NCBI RefSeq assembly: GCF_900496995.4 | Contig: NC_044011.1 | Location: 20,554,041-20,618,040, forward strand | From: Aquila chrysaetos chrysaetos | Taxonomy: Eukaryota; Chordata; Aves; Accipitriformes; Accipitridae | Length of the DNA stretch: 64,000 nucleotides | Direction: 5' to 3' | In this document: one piece after another, positions 52,501-64,000 of the stretch | Position numbering within the stretch: the stretch's first letter is position 1 | How the letters are laid out: each line of letters begins with the position of its first letter | Program-made: the position numbers and the translations under genes | Notes under the pieces: generated by a model | Seen by the model: only the letters and a program-made list of their open reading frames with translations | Told to the model about the DNA's origin: nothing | The model's database searches: none

Positions 52501-55500
52501 GTTATATATGAGCACATGGTATTATTCTGTATGGATTCAATAGACACAGAAGCTATTGTACAGTTACAGTTGCCTTCCTCTAAATATTTGTAACATGCAT
52601 TAAGATCCTCCAGAGAGAAAGCACTTTGGAGCTGTACATTAGCTGTTTTAATAACCCTGATGCTCCATCTGGAAAAGAAAAGAGTCTATCATTGGCTCTG
52701 CCAACACACTCAGTATTTAAGGTATAGTCCCAAACCTAATGCAATTTCTCAGACTCTGTCAGGGATTTAAAACTAAGATTAGTCAGAAATGCATTGGTGG
52801 TTCACTAGTGTATAACGCATTCTCCATTAGAATTATTGCAAAACGTTTTCCATGTTTTTAGATGCTGGCATGTTGTAAAAAGAGTAGGGTTTTCTCCAGG
52901 ATAAGGCTGTGGTCACTTAAAGGAAATGTGGAGGGAAAGCAGAGAGGGAAAAGACTTTTTGCACAGGATGATTGCTAATCTCCATCTCTCACCATTGTCT
53001 TGCTTGGACAGTGCTTGTGCATATGTTAAAATACATTATAATCAAATGATTCCACCAAACTTTCGCTAAATTTATCATAACTAACCTTTCTTACAGGACT
53101 CAAATGACACATTGATAAGACTTGAGAAAAGGCTTGGATAATATGGCACCACTCCTTCAAATGCGTGCATGCATGTTCAATAGTAGACAACAATGAATTT
53201 TATATGTGCTTTTGAAATAAATCAAAATAAACCTTGGGCAAGTCTTTCATCCCTGGGCAGCCTGCTGAATTATTTCTGCAGGTACTCGTTGAGCTACTCA
53301 CTGTAAATGTGATGATGTTTACAATCATTCTAAGATTGGCAACATGATATTTACAGAATTCCATCAAGGTCAGCAAAACAGAACCCTTGTGAACCAAAGT
53401 GGGAAGTAAATTCAAGAAACAAGACCAGATCAGAAAACATGTGACAAAAGGCTTGTCTTCTGCACAGCTGGGGACGTATTAGTGCAGAGTATGGTTTCTG
53501 ATGTATATTCTGGAAATAGTATGTGGAAAGGATTGTTGCATTTTATTTAACCTTAAATTTGTAACACCTGTTCTTGGCAGGCACCTGCTCTTTTCCCCTT
53601 TTAAATATTTAAATATTGAAATATTGAATAATGTTTATGATTAATTTAGTACAACAAGATAGAACATGCAGCTCATATCACAAAGAACCAAGGTGCATCT
53701 TTTGTTTTCTGTAGCCTGCTTTTTAAACTGTTCAGTAATTTATCACAAGAGGACCATAATGGAGTAAAACCTTGCAGAAAAAAAACAGTCTTAAGGTAGC
53801 AATTGAAATAAAATACTTGCTCAGTAGTTCTAATAGTTTGGCTAAGTGCCTACAAAAATTGTTTTATTTTCTTTGCCAGTGTTTACACTTAATGTCAGTA
53901 GGAGAAACTACTATTCACATTCTCTCTATGAAATGCCACTGAACAGTATTGCTGGTACAGAGTAACCCAGGCATGTCAGGGAAGGTCCAGTAAATACAGT
54001 TTAACTTTTCAAAACAATTTAAGCCTCACCTCTAGTGTGCACAAACATGGGCTTGTGGACGTAATCACCTGCACACACCTCAGAATCTTCAGTCATGGCC
54101 AAGAATCCCAATGGTGCGAAACTCTGTACAAACTCAGGGAGCAAATAAAGGCAATTCCTACCACAAAGATCATACAACAGGTGGATACAAGACAAAAGAG
54201 GAAAAAGAAAAAAGGAAACAATTACACTACCTGGATCTACGTGATCAACCATGGTTTAAGCACAGCAGCAACCTAATTTTTGTCAAACGTTCTGTTGGCA
54301 TCATGGGCAAGGATGAATTTGTAGCTTACAGGAAAGAATTTGTCGGTGAATTTTGGTGATGGATCTTTTGGCTTAAAAGAAAACCAGGCAAACTTATAAT
54401 TTTCTTCTTGAGCCACACAATATAAAACTAACCTGAATATACTTTTTTTTTTTTTTAAATGGTAAACTCCATACGCAAAATTACAGGCCTCATTTGGAAA
54501 CTTCAATTCAGCTCAAGAAAATCCAGTAATTTTTTCTAAGTGAGAAGATTTGTGAAGATTATGCCTGCAAAGAACTGTGAAGGCAAGCAGGTAGACTTCC
54601 TTTATTGAATGTGCTAAGAGCATGAAATACAGCTCTCATAATTACAGTTATAGAAATAAAGTTATATTATAGAAATATATAGTTATATTCTAGAAATATA
54701 ACTCAGATTGTTATCTTAATATCAAAGTAGGACAGTGATTTATTTGCAGTCTGCAATTTTTCCTGGTCAGATTTGTAGCTGGCCTCAAGTCACTTCTTCA
54801 TGCTGCTTGGGAAATTTAATTCCCTTCCCCCTCTATAGCTTGGTGGCTTGGTATACATACAACTGCTATGGTGTTTGAAAAGCATCAGCTGACTATTTTT
54901 TTCCAGGCTAGAAGATATATTGCTGAGAAGTTCCACTGACTACACGTCTGTTCTCCCAAACAGACATTGGAAAGCATGTTTGTAATTTCAGACACTGTTT
55001 TGTTAGACATACACAAATGCAGAACTAAAAACAACCAAAAATCCATTCCCTAAAGAGAATAAATGTACACAGAAATATTTGTTCAGAAAACTGTTTCTAA
55101 GCAATGTATATGCTAAATGGTATACTAGAGTTTTCTTTTTAATATGATTTTACTCCAGTAACTCTAATTAGCAAAGGAAAAGTTAAATATTCAAAGCATT
55201 TTCCTTTGCCTTGGAAATACTAAAAAGAAATAGCAGTGAGAAGTCTCAGGTCCAAACAGGACACCTGTGTTTGTGTGCACCGTATTTGTGTAGAATAAAG
55301 AGGGCCGCTATAGCAGAACATTTAAGGCTTAAATACATGATGGAATACAGTGGGCATGTGAGTAGCACTGTTTCAGTGAAGGCAATTGTACATAGCCTAA
55401 TAGTTAATTATAGTATGGTAGAGTAGATATTAGTGAGAATACTTCAATTTTAAGATTTTCTTAACTTAACAGAATAACAGGTTTAAATGAGACCTTCTTA

Positions 55501-57947
55501 TCAAAGTATATTAAAAAAAAACAACTATAGGGAAAGCATAGTAAAAAGTTATAGACTCCAGTGGAAAATAACTGACTATATGCACTTACAAGTTTTGGTT
55601 GTGGATCACAGCTGTATTAGCATTCAAAACTGCAGTGATAACTGTCATTAAATACAAAGCACAGAAATTCAACACATTAAAGAACCAAAGTGGCATCATT
55701 GTGAGACTGTTTTTTGGGTTTGGGGGTTTGTTTCATTGGGTTGGTTTTTGTTTTTTTTTTTTCCTATGTATGTGCAACCAGGGATTAAATTTGCAGACTT
55801 TTGGGAAGAGACCGTAAGGGAGACTCCTGAAAGAGGCTCAAATACAGTCAGCATTTTTTCTCTTCTAAAGAAGCCATTCCTGAAATAGGAAATAGGTTGA
55901 AATTCTTTACACTTTCTTTCATCCCACTTTTAAGAAAAACTAACAGAACTTTTTTAGCTGTATTTCACTGTATTTAAAAGTTGAATCCTATGCTATTAAG
56001 CTAAGTGTTTATATGTTTTTTCTTGAACTAACTAAAAAATTATTTTGCTAGAAATGCTTAAAACTCGGCACATTCATAGTCCTCTAAGGAATGCATACTC
56101 TGCCAAGTCTGAAAACACTTGGAACAGAAAGAAGGTCTGAGTAAATCTTGCATACTGTGCTACATTTTTTTTACTGATTTATGAACAAGACGCTGATGCT
56201 TAGCTTGTACAGTTTGTCTGATCTAGGCAATGAAATAAACACAGCTGCATTTATGACAGTGATTACATAATCACATACTTGGTACCCACAAACTTCTGGG
56301 AACATGCAGAAAGCAGTATGTGCTAAAAATCCTAATTCCCTTTTCTTTCTCTAATATCACTCTCAATTTATTTTAAATTTAATAAAAGGTTTTGTTTGTA
56401 CAAGTTAGAAATTTTAATAGTAATGTTTCTACAACACCAGTAATTCAGATCACTTACACTGTTGTAAAGCAGTGGTACTACCACTGCACGTCATAGAAAA
56501 TAAAACCAGGCCAGCCGTCACAAGTATTGCTTTGAGTTTCCTAATTTGGAGGTGTATAGATCGTCATACAGTAGTATAGCTAGATAGCCATAAAATAGCT
56601 TTTCCCTTACTGTCAGTCTTCCAAATTATTATATTGGAATTTGAAAATATTTTATTAGCAATATGCCAGTCTCTGAGACTGACTGGGTATATAAACAGAA
56701 ACACTGAGCTTTGCAGCATGAACACATTGGATCTCATCCCAGCCAATCATCATGTAGATGAAATTATGCAGAGGAACATAAACAAGGCAGCCAGAGACCT
56801 TTAATGATCTACCACAGTGGGAGATTCTTCTCAAATGAGTGTTTTTAAAAGTCAGCCTAAAGCCAAAAGAATTTTTTCTGGCATCCTGTAAATATCCACA
56901 ACATGGATAGTATACTAAATATATTTTGGAAATATTTTGTATTTTTTTTTAAATCTGAAAATTTCAAGAAGTATCCAAAACCCCTAAAACAGTGGGGGGG
57001 TGAGTTCAGGCAGTGGAGTCTGTTGCAGATTGCTGCACACAGCCCCGCTACAATTTCAGCAGAGACTGGTTCATCCATGGTGGAGATCACAGTGACAAAC
57101 CATGCTCACTCGCAAGAGAATGGGGAAATCTGCATTGGTTGATAGATGGTTTATCATGCCCCACATTTTTTTCAGTGACCAAAGCCTGTATTTTACTTAT
57201 GAGGCAGGAGCTGCTGCAACTTATCAAAAATCATTTGTGACTGAGTGGCGTACCATCCATCTGTGTTCATCAGCTGAAACAGGGTGGCATATTTTTTAAA
57301 AAGTGTTATAGTTTAAACAAGTACTTTGCTGTAGCTGTAGTGACTGATGGTGGGAAGCTAATACCTAAGGAGAAGTTGAGTTCTGCTTTAGTGACCGGCA
57401 CAGTCTGCATGTTTGGGAAGCAATTTAAGAGGCTCCTGTCTGTTGGATGTATTGTTTGCCCTGAGTCTTGAGGCATTCATTTGAGAAGATAATCAGCCTT
57501 GTTAAAAGAATACAATTTCAAGTCTTGACTGAATTGTTTTCCAAACTGTTTTAGGTTTTTTTGTTACAATATTTAGTTAATGAATCAAAATGTAAACTGG
57601 GTAGTTACTTCAAAGGAGACCACATATAACACAATTAGAGAAGACATAAATGTGGTCGGTGTCTTAGATAAAAATTTCATATGGAATTTACAAAAGCTTT
57701 CAATACAAACTATTCTCATTAAAGCTAGGGACAGCAACAAAAGACTTTGTTCAGCATTTATGAAACCTCCATATGTTGAGTCTGACTTTCAGCTGGTAAT
57801 TCCTCCAGCATTTTTTTTTCCAGATGAAGGTTTTCTTTTACAAATGATGACACCCATATTCTTGTCCTACAGTCACTTGCTGTATGCATACCTGTAGCTG
57901 TGTAACTCAGTAATAATGAATAATTATACATGACTTAGATTATATTT
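52501..57947. other. Intergenic AT-rich DNA
   Basis: No gene recognised. Short open frames at 54019-54506 and 56857-57299 on both strands lack recognisable products. An AT dyad cluster lies at 54646-54711. Confidence 0.55.
54646..54711. repeat. AT-rich near-tandem repeat
   Basis: AGTTATA and TAGAAATATA recur three times in 66 bases with partial dyad symmetry. Confidence 0.75.
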
Positions 57948-58174
57948 ATATTAGATACAAGGAAAAACTTTTTCACGATAAGGGTGGTGAGACACTGGAA
58001 CAGGTTGCCCAGGGAAGTTGTGGATGCCTCATCCCTGGAAGTGTTCCAGGTCAGACTGGATGGGGCTTTGAGTGACCTGATCTAGTGAGAGATGTCCCTG
58101 CCCATGGCAGGGGGGTTGGACTAGATGATCTTTAAAGGTCCCTTCCAGCCTAAACCATTCTGTGATTCTATGAT
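57948..58174 (+). mobile_element. CR1 LINE, 5'-truncated with intact 3' end
   Basis: Starts at TTATTAGATACAAGG-type sequence and runs through GGTGGTGAGACACTGGAACA, GGGGGGTTGGACTAGATGA and AAAGGTCCCTTCCAGCC to the tail ATTCTGTGATTCTATG. This is the classical avian CR1 3' end, about 225 bp, and truncation at the 5' side is typical of the family. Relatively well preserved, so younger than the copy near 52.3 kb. Confidence 0.93.
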
Positions 58175-61100
58175 ATTTAGATGGCTGAAGTCCTTGTGAA
58201 GTGGAAACCGAAACACTTTATCAATTAGAAGAAGAATGTATCGGAAGTTTTTTTTGCCACAGAGGAAGCAGAAGTGAGGCATGCACTTTGTTAAAAGACA
58301 CAGAAACGCCTTAACTAAATGAAGAAAATTGGTATGGCAACTGCAGGAGTAGTATTATTGATCCATTGAGGTAATTTCTCAGCAACTTGGTTTCTCTATG
58401 GGGAGAGACAGCTTGGGGTTGTTTCCACTTTCCAAGAACTGGAGTCCTAAAGGTGGGTTGTCTCTCAGTCCCACACTGCCATTGTGACTGGCAGTCTTCT
58501 CTTTGCACTGTAGTCCACTGAACACAAGGACCAAAAGCCTCTGACGATCACTGTGTGCTTTGAGCTCAGAGGGGGCTGTAATGCTATAGTCATGTTTTCA
58601 TAGGCTCTATGATCTCTTGCATGTGTTTCTATTGACAGCCTAGATTTTACCCCACTGTTCTGCTCCCTTGAGAATGATCCAACATACTGCTGTGTCTTAA
58701 AGTGCTGAGAGCACATTTTCCTGCAATTTCTTCACAACACATCAGCTGCCTCATTTTATGCAGCACAGCTGCAGTGGTTCTACACTGAGGACCATAGATG
58801 CTTGCAGACCATGCATCTGTAAGCAGGAATGGAAGGAGGAAAGCAGGGGTGGAAGAGCTCCTCTTTTAGTGGCAAAGAGCTGTTACGCCTGGTTGGTGTG
58901 TTGTTGAATCATACCCTTAGGCCATCACAACTACCACTTCCCCCATGGTGTCATTCCTACTGCAGTTAGCTTTGTTCCATTGCACCATTGCTAGCATGGC
59001 TTTTATCTAAAGACAACGGTGTAAGGATAGAAAAATGAGAAAGGGTTTGAGAGATTTTAAGCTGGCAGAACACAGTGTGCTAGCTCTTGCACTTGTGTAG
59101 ATATGCAGAGCTCTGTAGCTCTGAAAAGCTCAAGGACCAGCTAGCAGAACAACCCAAGATCTAAACCACAAGCTGGACAGACTCAAAGAATAAGTTTTAG
59201 CTCAATGTTAGGTCAGAGAAAAGAGAGCAGGGACAGAAAAATCACTGGGACTGGTGCAGCAAACCACTAACCTTTAAGATAGTGCTCAAGAAAATACTAA
59301 ATTCATCTACTGTGAAAGTGTGGATACATCTGCTAAGTATTTTGAATAACAGCGATGAAGGTGTTTGAGTTACACTGCTGCCTTTGTTTAATAGTAAGGA
59401 AAATGAGCAAAAATATTACAGAACTAAATAGAAAAGGGAGCTCAGCTCCAGGCTTCAAGCAAGTGCATGACGCAGGGATAAGGCAGAGAAGGTGAGCTTG
59501 CGGCTGACAGAAGTTGGAAACAGTGAATATCCAGGGAGACAGGACTTTGTAAGCAACCTGTGTCACAGAAGCACCTGTCATCACCGGAGAAGTTCTGCTA
59601 TTAGGTCTAAAGAATATCCACAAGATTCTATTTCTGGACAAGGAGGGAGTCTTTTGGGCCATGCTGAGTATGAATTCCAGTACACAAAAATTCCAGTCCC
59701 TGGCATCAACAAGCTGGAAGAAAAGTGATGATTGGAAGTTCTGTGGCATCATCAGGCAAAGGTGATCTTCAGTCTAACATAGTGGCGTGTAAATTTAAAA
59801 GAAACGCAGCAAACCAGCTATCATTTTTTTCTGTGGTAATTAATTTGATCATTTGATAATATTTATATGAAGCACAAAAAGTATGCAGTCATGAGGGACT
59901 GACCACAGAAGAAATGGGCAAAATTCTGGTACCATCTAACTTTTCTGCCTATCTTATGCAAGTTTCTTTGAAAAAGGTTTTCTGTTGAAGACAGAAATGA
60001 AATGTATGATGATTAAAAGAGCCCAGTGGCCCAACAAGACTGGGAGCATCCACATAGTTTTGGTTAACCAGGAAAGAATAAAATGTCAGAAAACATCCTT
60101 CTCTTGCAGAATTGCCTCTATTTTAAGCCTACACCAAACTTCTACAGCTCAACAGCCGAAGTAACTCAAAAATACAGAAGCTGACACTGTGCCCAGAACA
60201 TTGAGTTTGCCTTCTCAATTACAAACAAGAGCTCATTAGTGCTGCTCTGGGAGCAATCAAGAAATGCCCTCCTCAATCCCTCCAAGTTGTACTGTTGTTT
60301 ATTTCTGTGTATCAACTTGGCTGGGCTTTGCTAGCCTACACAGGCATATAGCTTGAATCTGTGGGCTAAGCTACAATGGATGAGCCTGGTGATTCCAGCT
60401 GACCACATCTAAACTACCCTTTTGGAACGTAACTACAATTTCAGGAAGAGCTGTCTGGTGTTTCATGGTTGGCCACGTGGCTCTTATACTAATGCTCACC
60501 ATTTGCTTCTAAGAGCCCAAATGGATTGCAGAAGCAAACCGAGGGAAGAGCAGCATTCATTCTGCAATAGGTGATGAGTAACTCCCACAAGACTTGTCTC
60601 CTGTTTCTTGAAATAGAACATGAAAGTTAATTTGGTAATTTAACTTGAGGCTTAAAATGCCGAAGGAAGAAAGCTGCAATTCAGACGTAATGAACTCTCC
60701 AGTGAACTTCGAACTTTCATTAAAAATGAAATCAATATTGACTTGAAACATTTAGTAAAGTCTCTACTGTCCTTTTGTCTGTCTTCCTCCTTTGCATCTT
60801 GGTTTTCTAGGCTCTGTTCCACTTCTCAGAGGATCTCCCACTCCTGACCGAGGGCATTTGCAGGTGTGAGACCCAGAACGTCAGGTCACAGCTCTGCCAG
60901 GCTTAGCTGCACAAGTGACAGCGACTGCTGCCCAGTGAGCTCGCAGACCTCCTTCTCCAGCGGACGCAGCTAAACGGAAAGCAGCCCCTCACTCCCACCA
61001 CTTGCATACCACAACTGCCACAAACTGCGTTGACGTGAACGTGCAGGGCTGTGAGCCGCAGGGGAGGCTCACCCAAGGGCAGCGGCCTGCCGGACAGCGG

Positions 61101-62489
61101 GGAGAAGCACCAGGGCCATCCCCGTTCCTTTCCAGCATGATGAATACTTTAAATCTCTGGCTGTGTAAGTATCTAGGCTCCGTTTCCCTTCCTACATCCC
61201 TTCCTTTTGCACGGGAAGAAACAAGTTCTGAGACTGTCCTTTACTGGTTTCAGTTAACCGATGTTCACATTTCAGTCACTCAATATTTACGTTTTTTTCA
61301 CACCTGTTTTTTTTCTGAGTATTCCATATAGTAACAGCCCATTCCAGAAAAAAAGACCCAAGTAAATTAATGAGAAAAAAAGTATTGTTCTGGCATAAAC
61401 ATATGGACTTTGAATGTTTCAAGAACGTCAGTGCATTTAAAATTCAGATTTATTTCTTCACTTGGTTTAACTGTCAGTCCTAAAAAGACCTTATTTTTTA
61501 TGAGACATTTTTCCCACCAGAAATATTCAAGCTGTCACAGTAGTTCATTTTACAGTTTGCAAACATAGGAACCAGTGAAATAGGTAAAGTAGGCTTCACT
61601 GGCAGTGAAATTCCACTCACTCACAGTAGCTGAGGCTCTTTACTGCATTTAAGTGTTGCCTAAAGATTTGATTTCTTGTTATTATTCTCCCTGCGCTCAT
61701 ATCCATTTTAAATACTTTTTCCTGCTTACAGATAAGAACATGCAAGAATATTTGCAATATCAGGATTTGATCTGAATTTTCAGGAAGGATATTAGACTGG
61801 TAAATGTATCTTTTTTAAACTACCTATTACTAAAACTTCAAAATAAGAATGAGTAATTTCCAATCAAACAAACATGCTCACGGTCTGATGATATCTGACC
61901 CGGCAGATATGCTGCTGTGAGTTCTTTTCAGCTGACACCTGAACCAAGCTCTTCGCTTGTTTTCTTCCTACTGTGTTTTATATTTAAGTCCACCTCATAC
62001 TTGGTTTCCCGATCATACTCCTATAGTTTAAACAAAACATACAAAGATACACTCCTCTCAATTCAAACATGCCAGCGAACAGTCCATAGTTTTTATCAAA
62101 CAACTATCCCAAACAAACACATCTAAGAACTAATGAAGACATTATGTCCCAAAACAAAACCAGAAGAATTCAATATGAGAATGACTGCTTTCCATCCTCT
62201 GTTAATCAATCCTGACAGCTTCCCCGTCGCAAGACTATTGCTTAGGATTCCTTATGTGCTTAAACCCCTGATTAAACACCATTTAGCCTGTTTGCACCAT
62301 GTTCTTCTCATCAGTTTCTACAAATATTGCACATATGCACTCAGTGGTACTGCCTGTAACAGAAAATCAGCAGGAGCATTCCAAGTTGCAAAGTTATCCA
62401 TTGGTAACCTGTTCGGACCGAGGTCTGAAGAAAGGTGGTTTTGCTCTTTATTTTTTTAACACTAGATTGCATTGCTTTTTTCTTTTCTT
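58175..62489. other. Intergenic DNA
   Basis: No gene recognised. Overlapping frames at 59333-59752 are unsupported. A GC-richer patch at about 60860-61150 has no assigned role. Confidence 0.55.
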
Positions 62490-62517
62490 CCCCCCCCCCC
62501 CCCCCCCCCCCCCCCCC
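62490..62517. repeat. poly(C) tract, 28 bases
   Basis: Uninterrupted C run, G-run on the other strand, so able to form quadruplex-type structures. Likely unstable and hard to sequence. Confidence 0.95.
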
Positions 62518-63299
62518 GGAAAACTTGAAGATGAAAGACTTTTCTTGATTATTGAACGAGAAGAATTAGTGACTTGCAATTTTTGCATACGAGTGTCACC
62601 CCAAATGTGTTTCCTGTAGATCTTAACTCTTGTGCATGCTATTGAGCCTTTGGTTTGTGTTCCACTGTCTGCAGCCTTGCCTCCAAACTCCTCCAGGCAC
62701 TGAGGAGCTTCCGAAACACTACTGGTGGAATAGTTTTCTTCAGGTTTCCCTTAAGTAACCAAGGCTAAAACTGCATATGAGAATTACTATGATGCAGAAT
62801 ATTTTGTCATAAATTATGTGTCCCCAAGATGCTAACGGAAGGGCAGAGTGCATCTGTCCTTGGATCCTTCCTTCTCCAGCTGATTCCCTTTCTTTCATCA
62901 CACAGACTCACCAGTGGCAGCTGCAGAGGGAACCGGAGCAGGCTATAGGGCAGGACGGGACCATACAACCACTTTTCCCCAGGGCCCTCTTCCACAAGAG
63001 GAGAGGGATTGGGTTCCTCTCTTTATCATATAGCAGGAGCCAGAGCCAGTAGGGCATTGTCCAATTAAAATTAAATAGCAGCTGTTGACAGTTGCTAGTA
63101 GACTAAATTGGTTCTGTGGGGAATAGCCCATTAGAGCAGTCGTCTCGATAAGGAGCTCACCGCGTCTTACACGGGCAAAGCGCGGGGGCTTCCCAGGCTC
63201 GAACCTGCCTTCGGTCCATACCAGAATTATGTGTTGCGGCACTCGATGTCACGCTGCCCGGTTCAGACTTTGCTTTTCCTACCTCAGCGTCAATCTCTC

Positions 63300-64000
63300 T
63301 TACTAAAAATTAACCACACGCAACAGTTAGAGCTTCGCTCGCACCACCACTCGCGTTTCCCAGGCAGGCTGTTCTTCTTCCCCTGCCTTTGAGCAGCAGC
63401 CCCGGCCCGACCTGCGGCGCGGCAGGGAAGGAGGCTGAGGCCAGACCTGCCCCATCGCTCGCTTGGCCCCTTTCGCCGGGCAGGAGGCGGCAGCGGGGCC
63501 GGAGGGGGCTGGCGTCCCCCCGGGGAGCCCCGCTGGCCCGGGCCGGCGGCGGCTACCTTGGCTGTTAGCTGGCCGGGAAGGGTGAGGCTCTGGCAGAGGC
63601 TCCAGTTCGGGGAGCCACAGGTAGGCGGCGGCCTCTTTTTCTTTTCCCAGGTTCGTGGAGGCTTTTTTAAATTTTTTTTTTTTAATTTTTTTTTTTTCCC
63701 CTCCCCTCTCTCCTCCTCTCTTTCCAGCTCTCGCTTTCCGGGTTGGGAGTTTGGTGCGTTCAGAAAAGTGCCTGCAACGGCGCGGGGTTGCCCAGGTGGG
63801 GCTGCTCCGGGCTTTTCTCTCCCCTCCTCCTCCTCCGCCTCCCGCCCCCCCCTCCCCTCCCCGCTGGCTGGCTTTCCTCCTTTGTGGCCGCATCCAGGGC
63901 GCTTCAGCCCCCCTCCCACGCTTCCTCCCCAATCTCCACTTCGGGGAGAGAAAGCCGCGCTCTTTCCTGTCTCCCGGCCGCAGGGCAGCGCCGCGCCGCC
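63300..64000 (+). promoter_or_regulatory. CpG island at window end, probable promoter of the next gene (NHSL1 candidate)
   Basis: Strong rise in GC and CpG after about 63300, continuing to the last base, with an AT-rich break (TTTAATTTT runs) at 63665-63700. Minus-strand frames of about 200 codons here are compositional. In human the gene head-to-head with CCDC28A is NHSL1, so a plus-strand NHSL1 first exon is expected near or beyond this point. No NHSL1 protein sequence is visible inside the window. Confidence 0.6.

Noticed and set aside
54019-54506. Open frames on both strands suggesting a retrocopy
   Set aside because: No protein recognised and no tail or target duplication found.
59333-59752. 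139-codon minus frame with an overlapping plus frame
   Set aside because: No recognised product, no splice borders, and both strands are open by chance in the same region.
63196-63205. tRNA-like B box (GGTTCGAGCC on minus)
   Set aside because: No matching A box at the right distance and no acceptor stem; a full cloverleaf cannot be drawn.
63290-63932. Two minus-strand frames of about 200 codons
   Set aside because: Overlapping GC-driven frames in the right-end island. Low-complexity Gly/Lys/Glu/Pro content, no family recognised.

Overview
This is a bird nuclear genome window. The evidence is short vertebrate exons split by GT-AG introns, a CR1 LINE copy with its ATTCTGTG/ATTCTATG tail, an endogenous retrovirus whose LTR resembles common avian ERVL-type LTRs, GC-rich CpG-island promoters and few repeats. 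The species cannot be named from the sequence alone.

Layout. Positions 1-21429 (+) carry the last ten coding exons of REPS1, an endocytic adaptor that binds RalBP1. They join in frame and end at a TAA at 21427-21429, followed by a 3' UTR. The large intron 2007-12760 holds a nearly complete ERVL-like provirus on the minus strand (3123-9795). It has two LTRs about 1% apart, a 5-bp ATAAC target duplication, a tRNA-Lys-type primer site, a gag frame broken by one TGA, and a long pro-RT-RNaseH-integrase frame lying in the same frame as gag behind a TAG codon. It has no env. About 16-18 kb of gene-poor DNA follows (22.7-39.2 kb), with a notable 101-nt imperfect hairpin at 33579-33679.

Positions 39899-45863 (-) carry all five coding exons of CCDC28A, including a 23-nt micro-exon. 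Its promoter is probably the CpG island at 46.4-47.4 kb, which has ZNF143-like and NRF1-like motifs. REPS1 and CCDC28A are convergent, as in human 6q24, but ECT2L, which lies between them in human, was not seen here. From 47.5 to 63.2 kb I see no gene, only CR1 remnants and simple repeats. A second CpG island (63.3-64.0 kb) reaches the window end and is probably the promoter of the next gene; by synteny NHSL1 on the plus strand is the candidate.

The two host genes are unrelated in function. The provirus is the most unusual content. Its gag and pol share one frame interrupted by two stops, with a hairpin 10 nt after the gag-terminal TAG, which suggests stop-codon readthrough. The Gag N-terminus is strongly hydrophobic.
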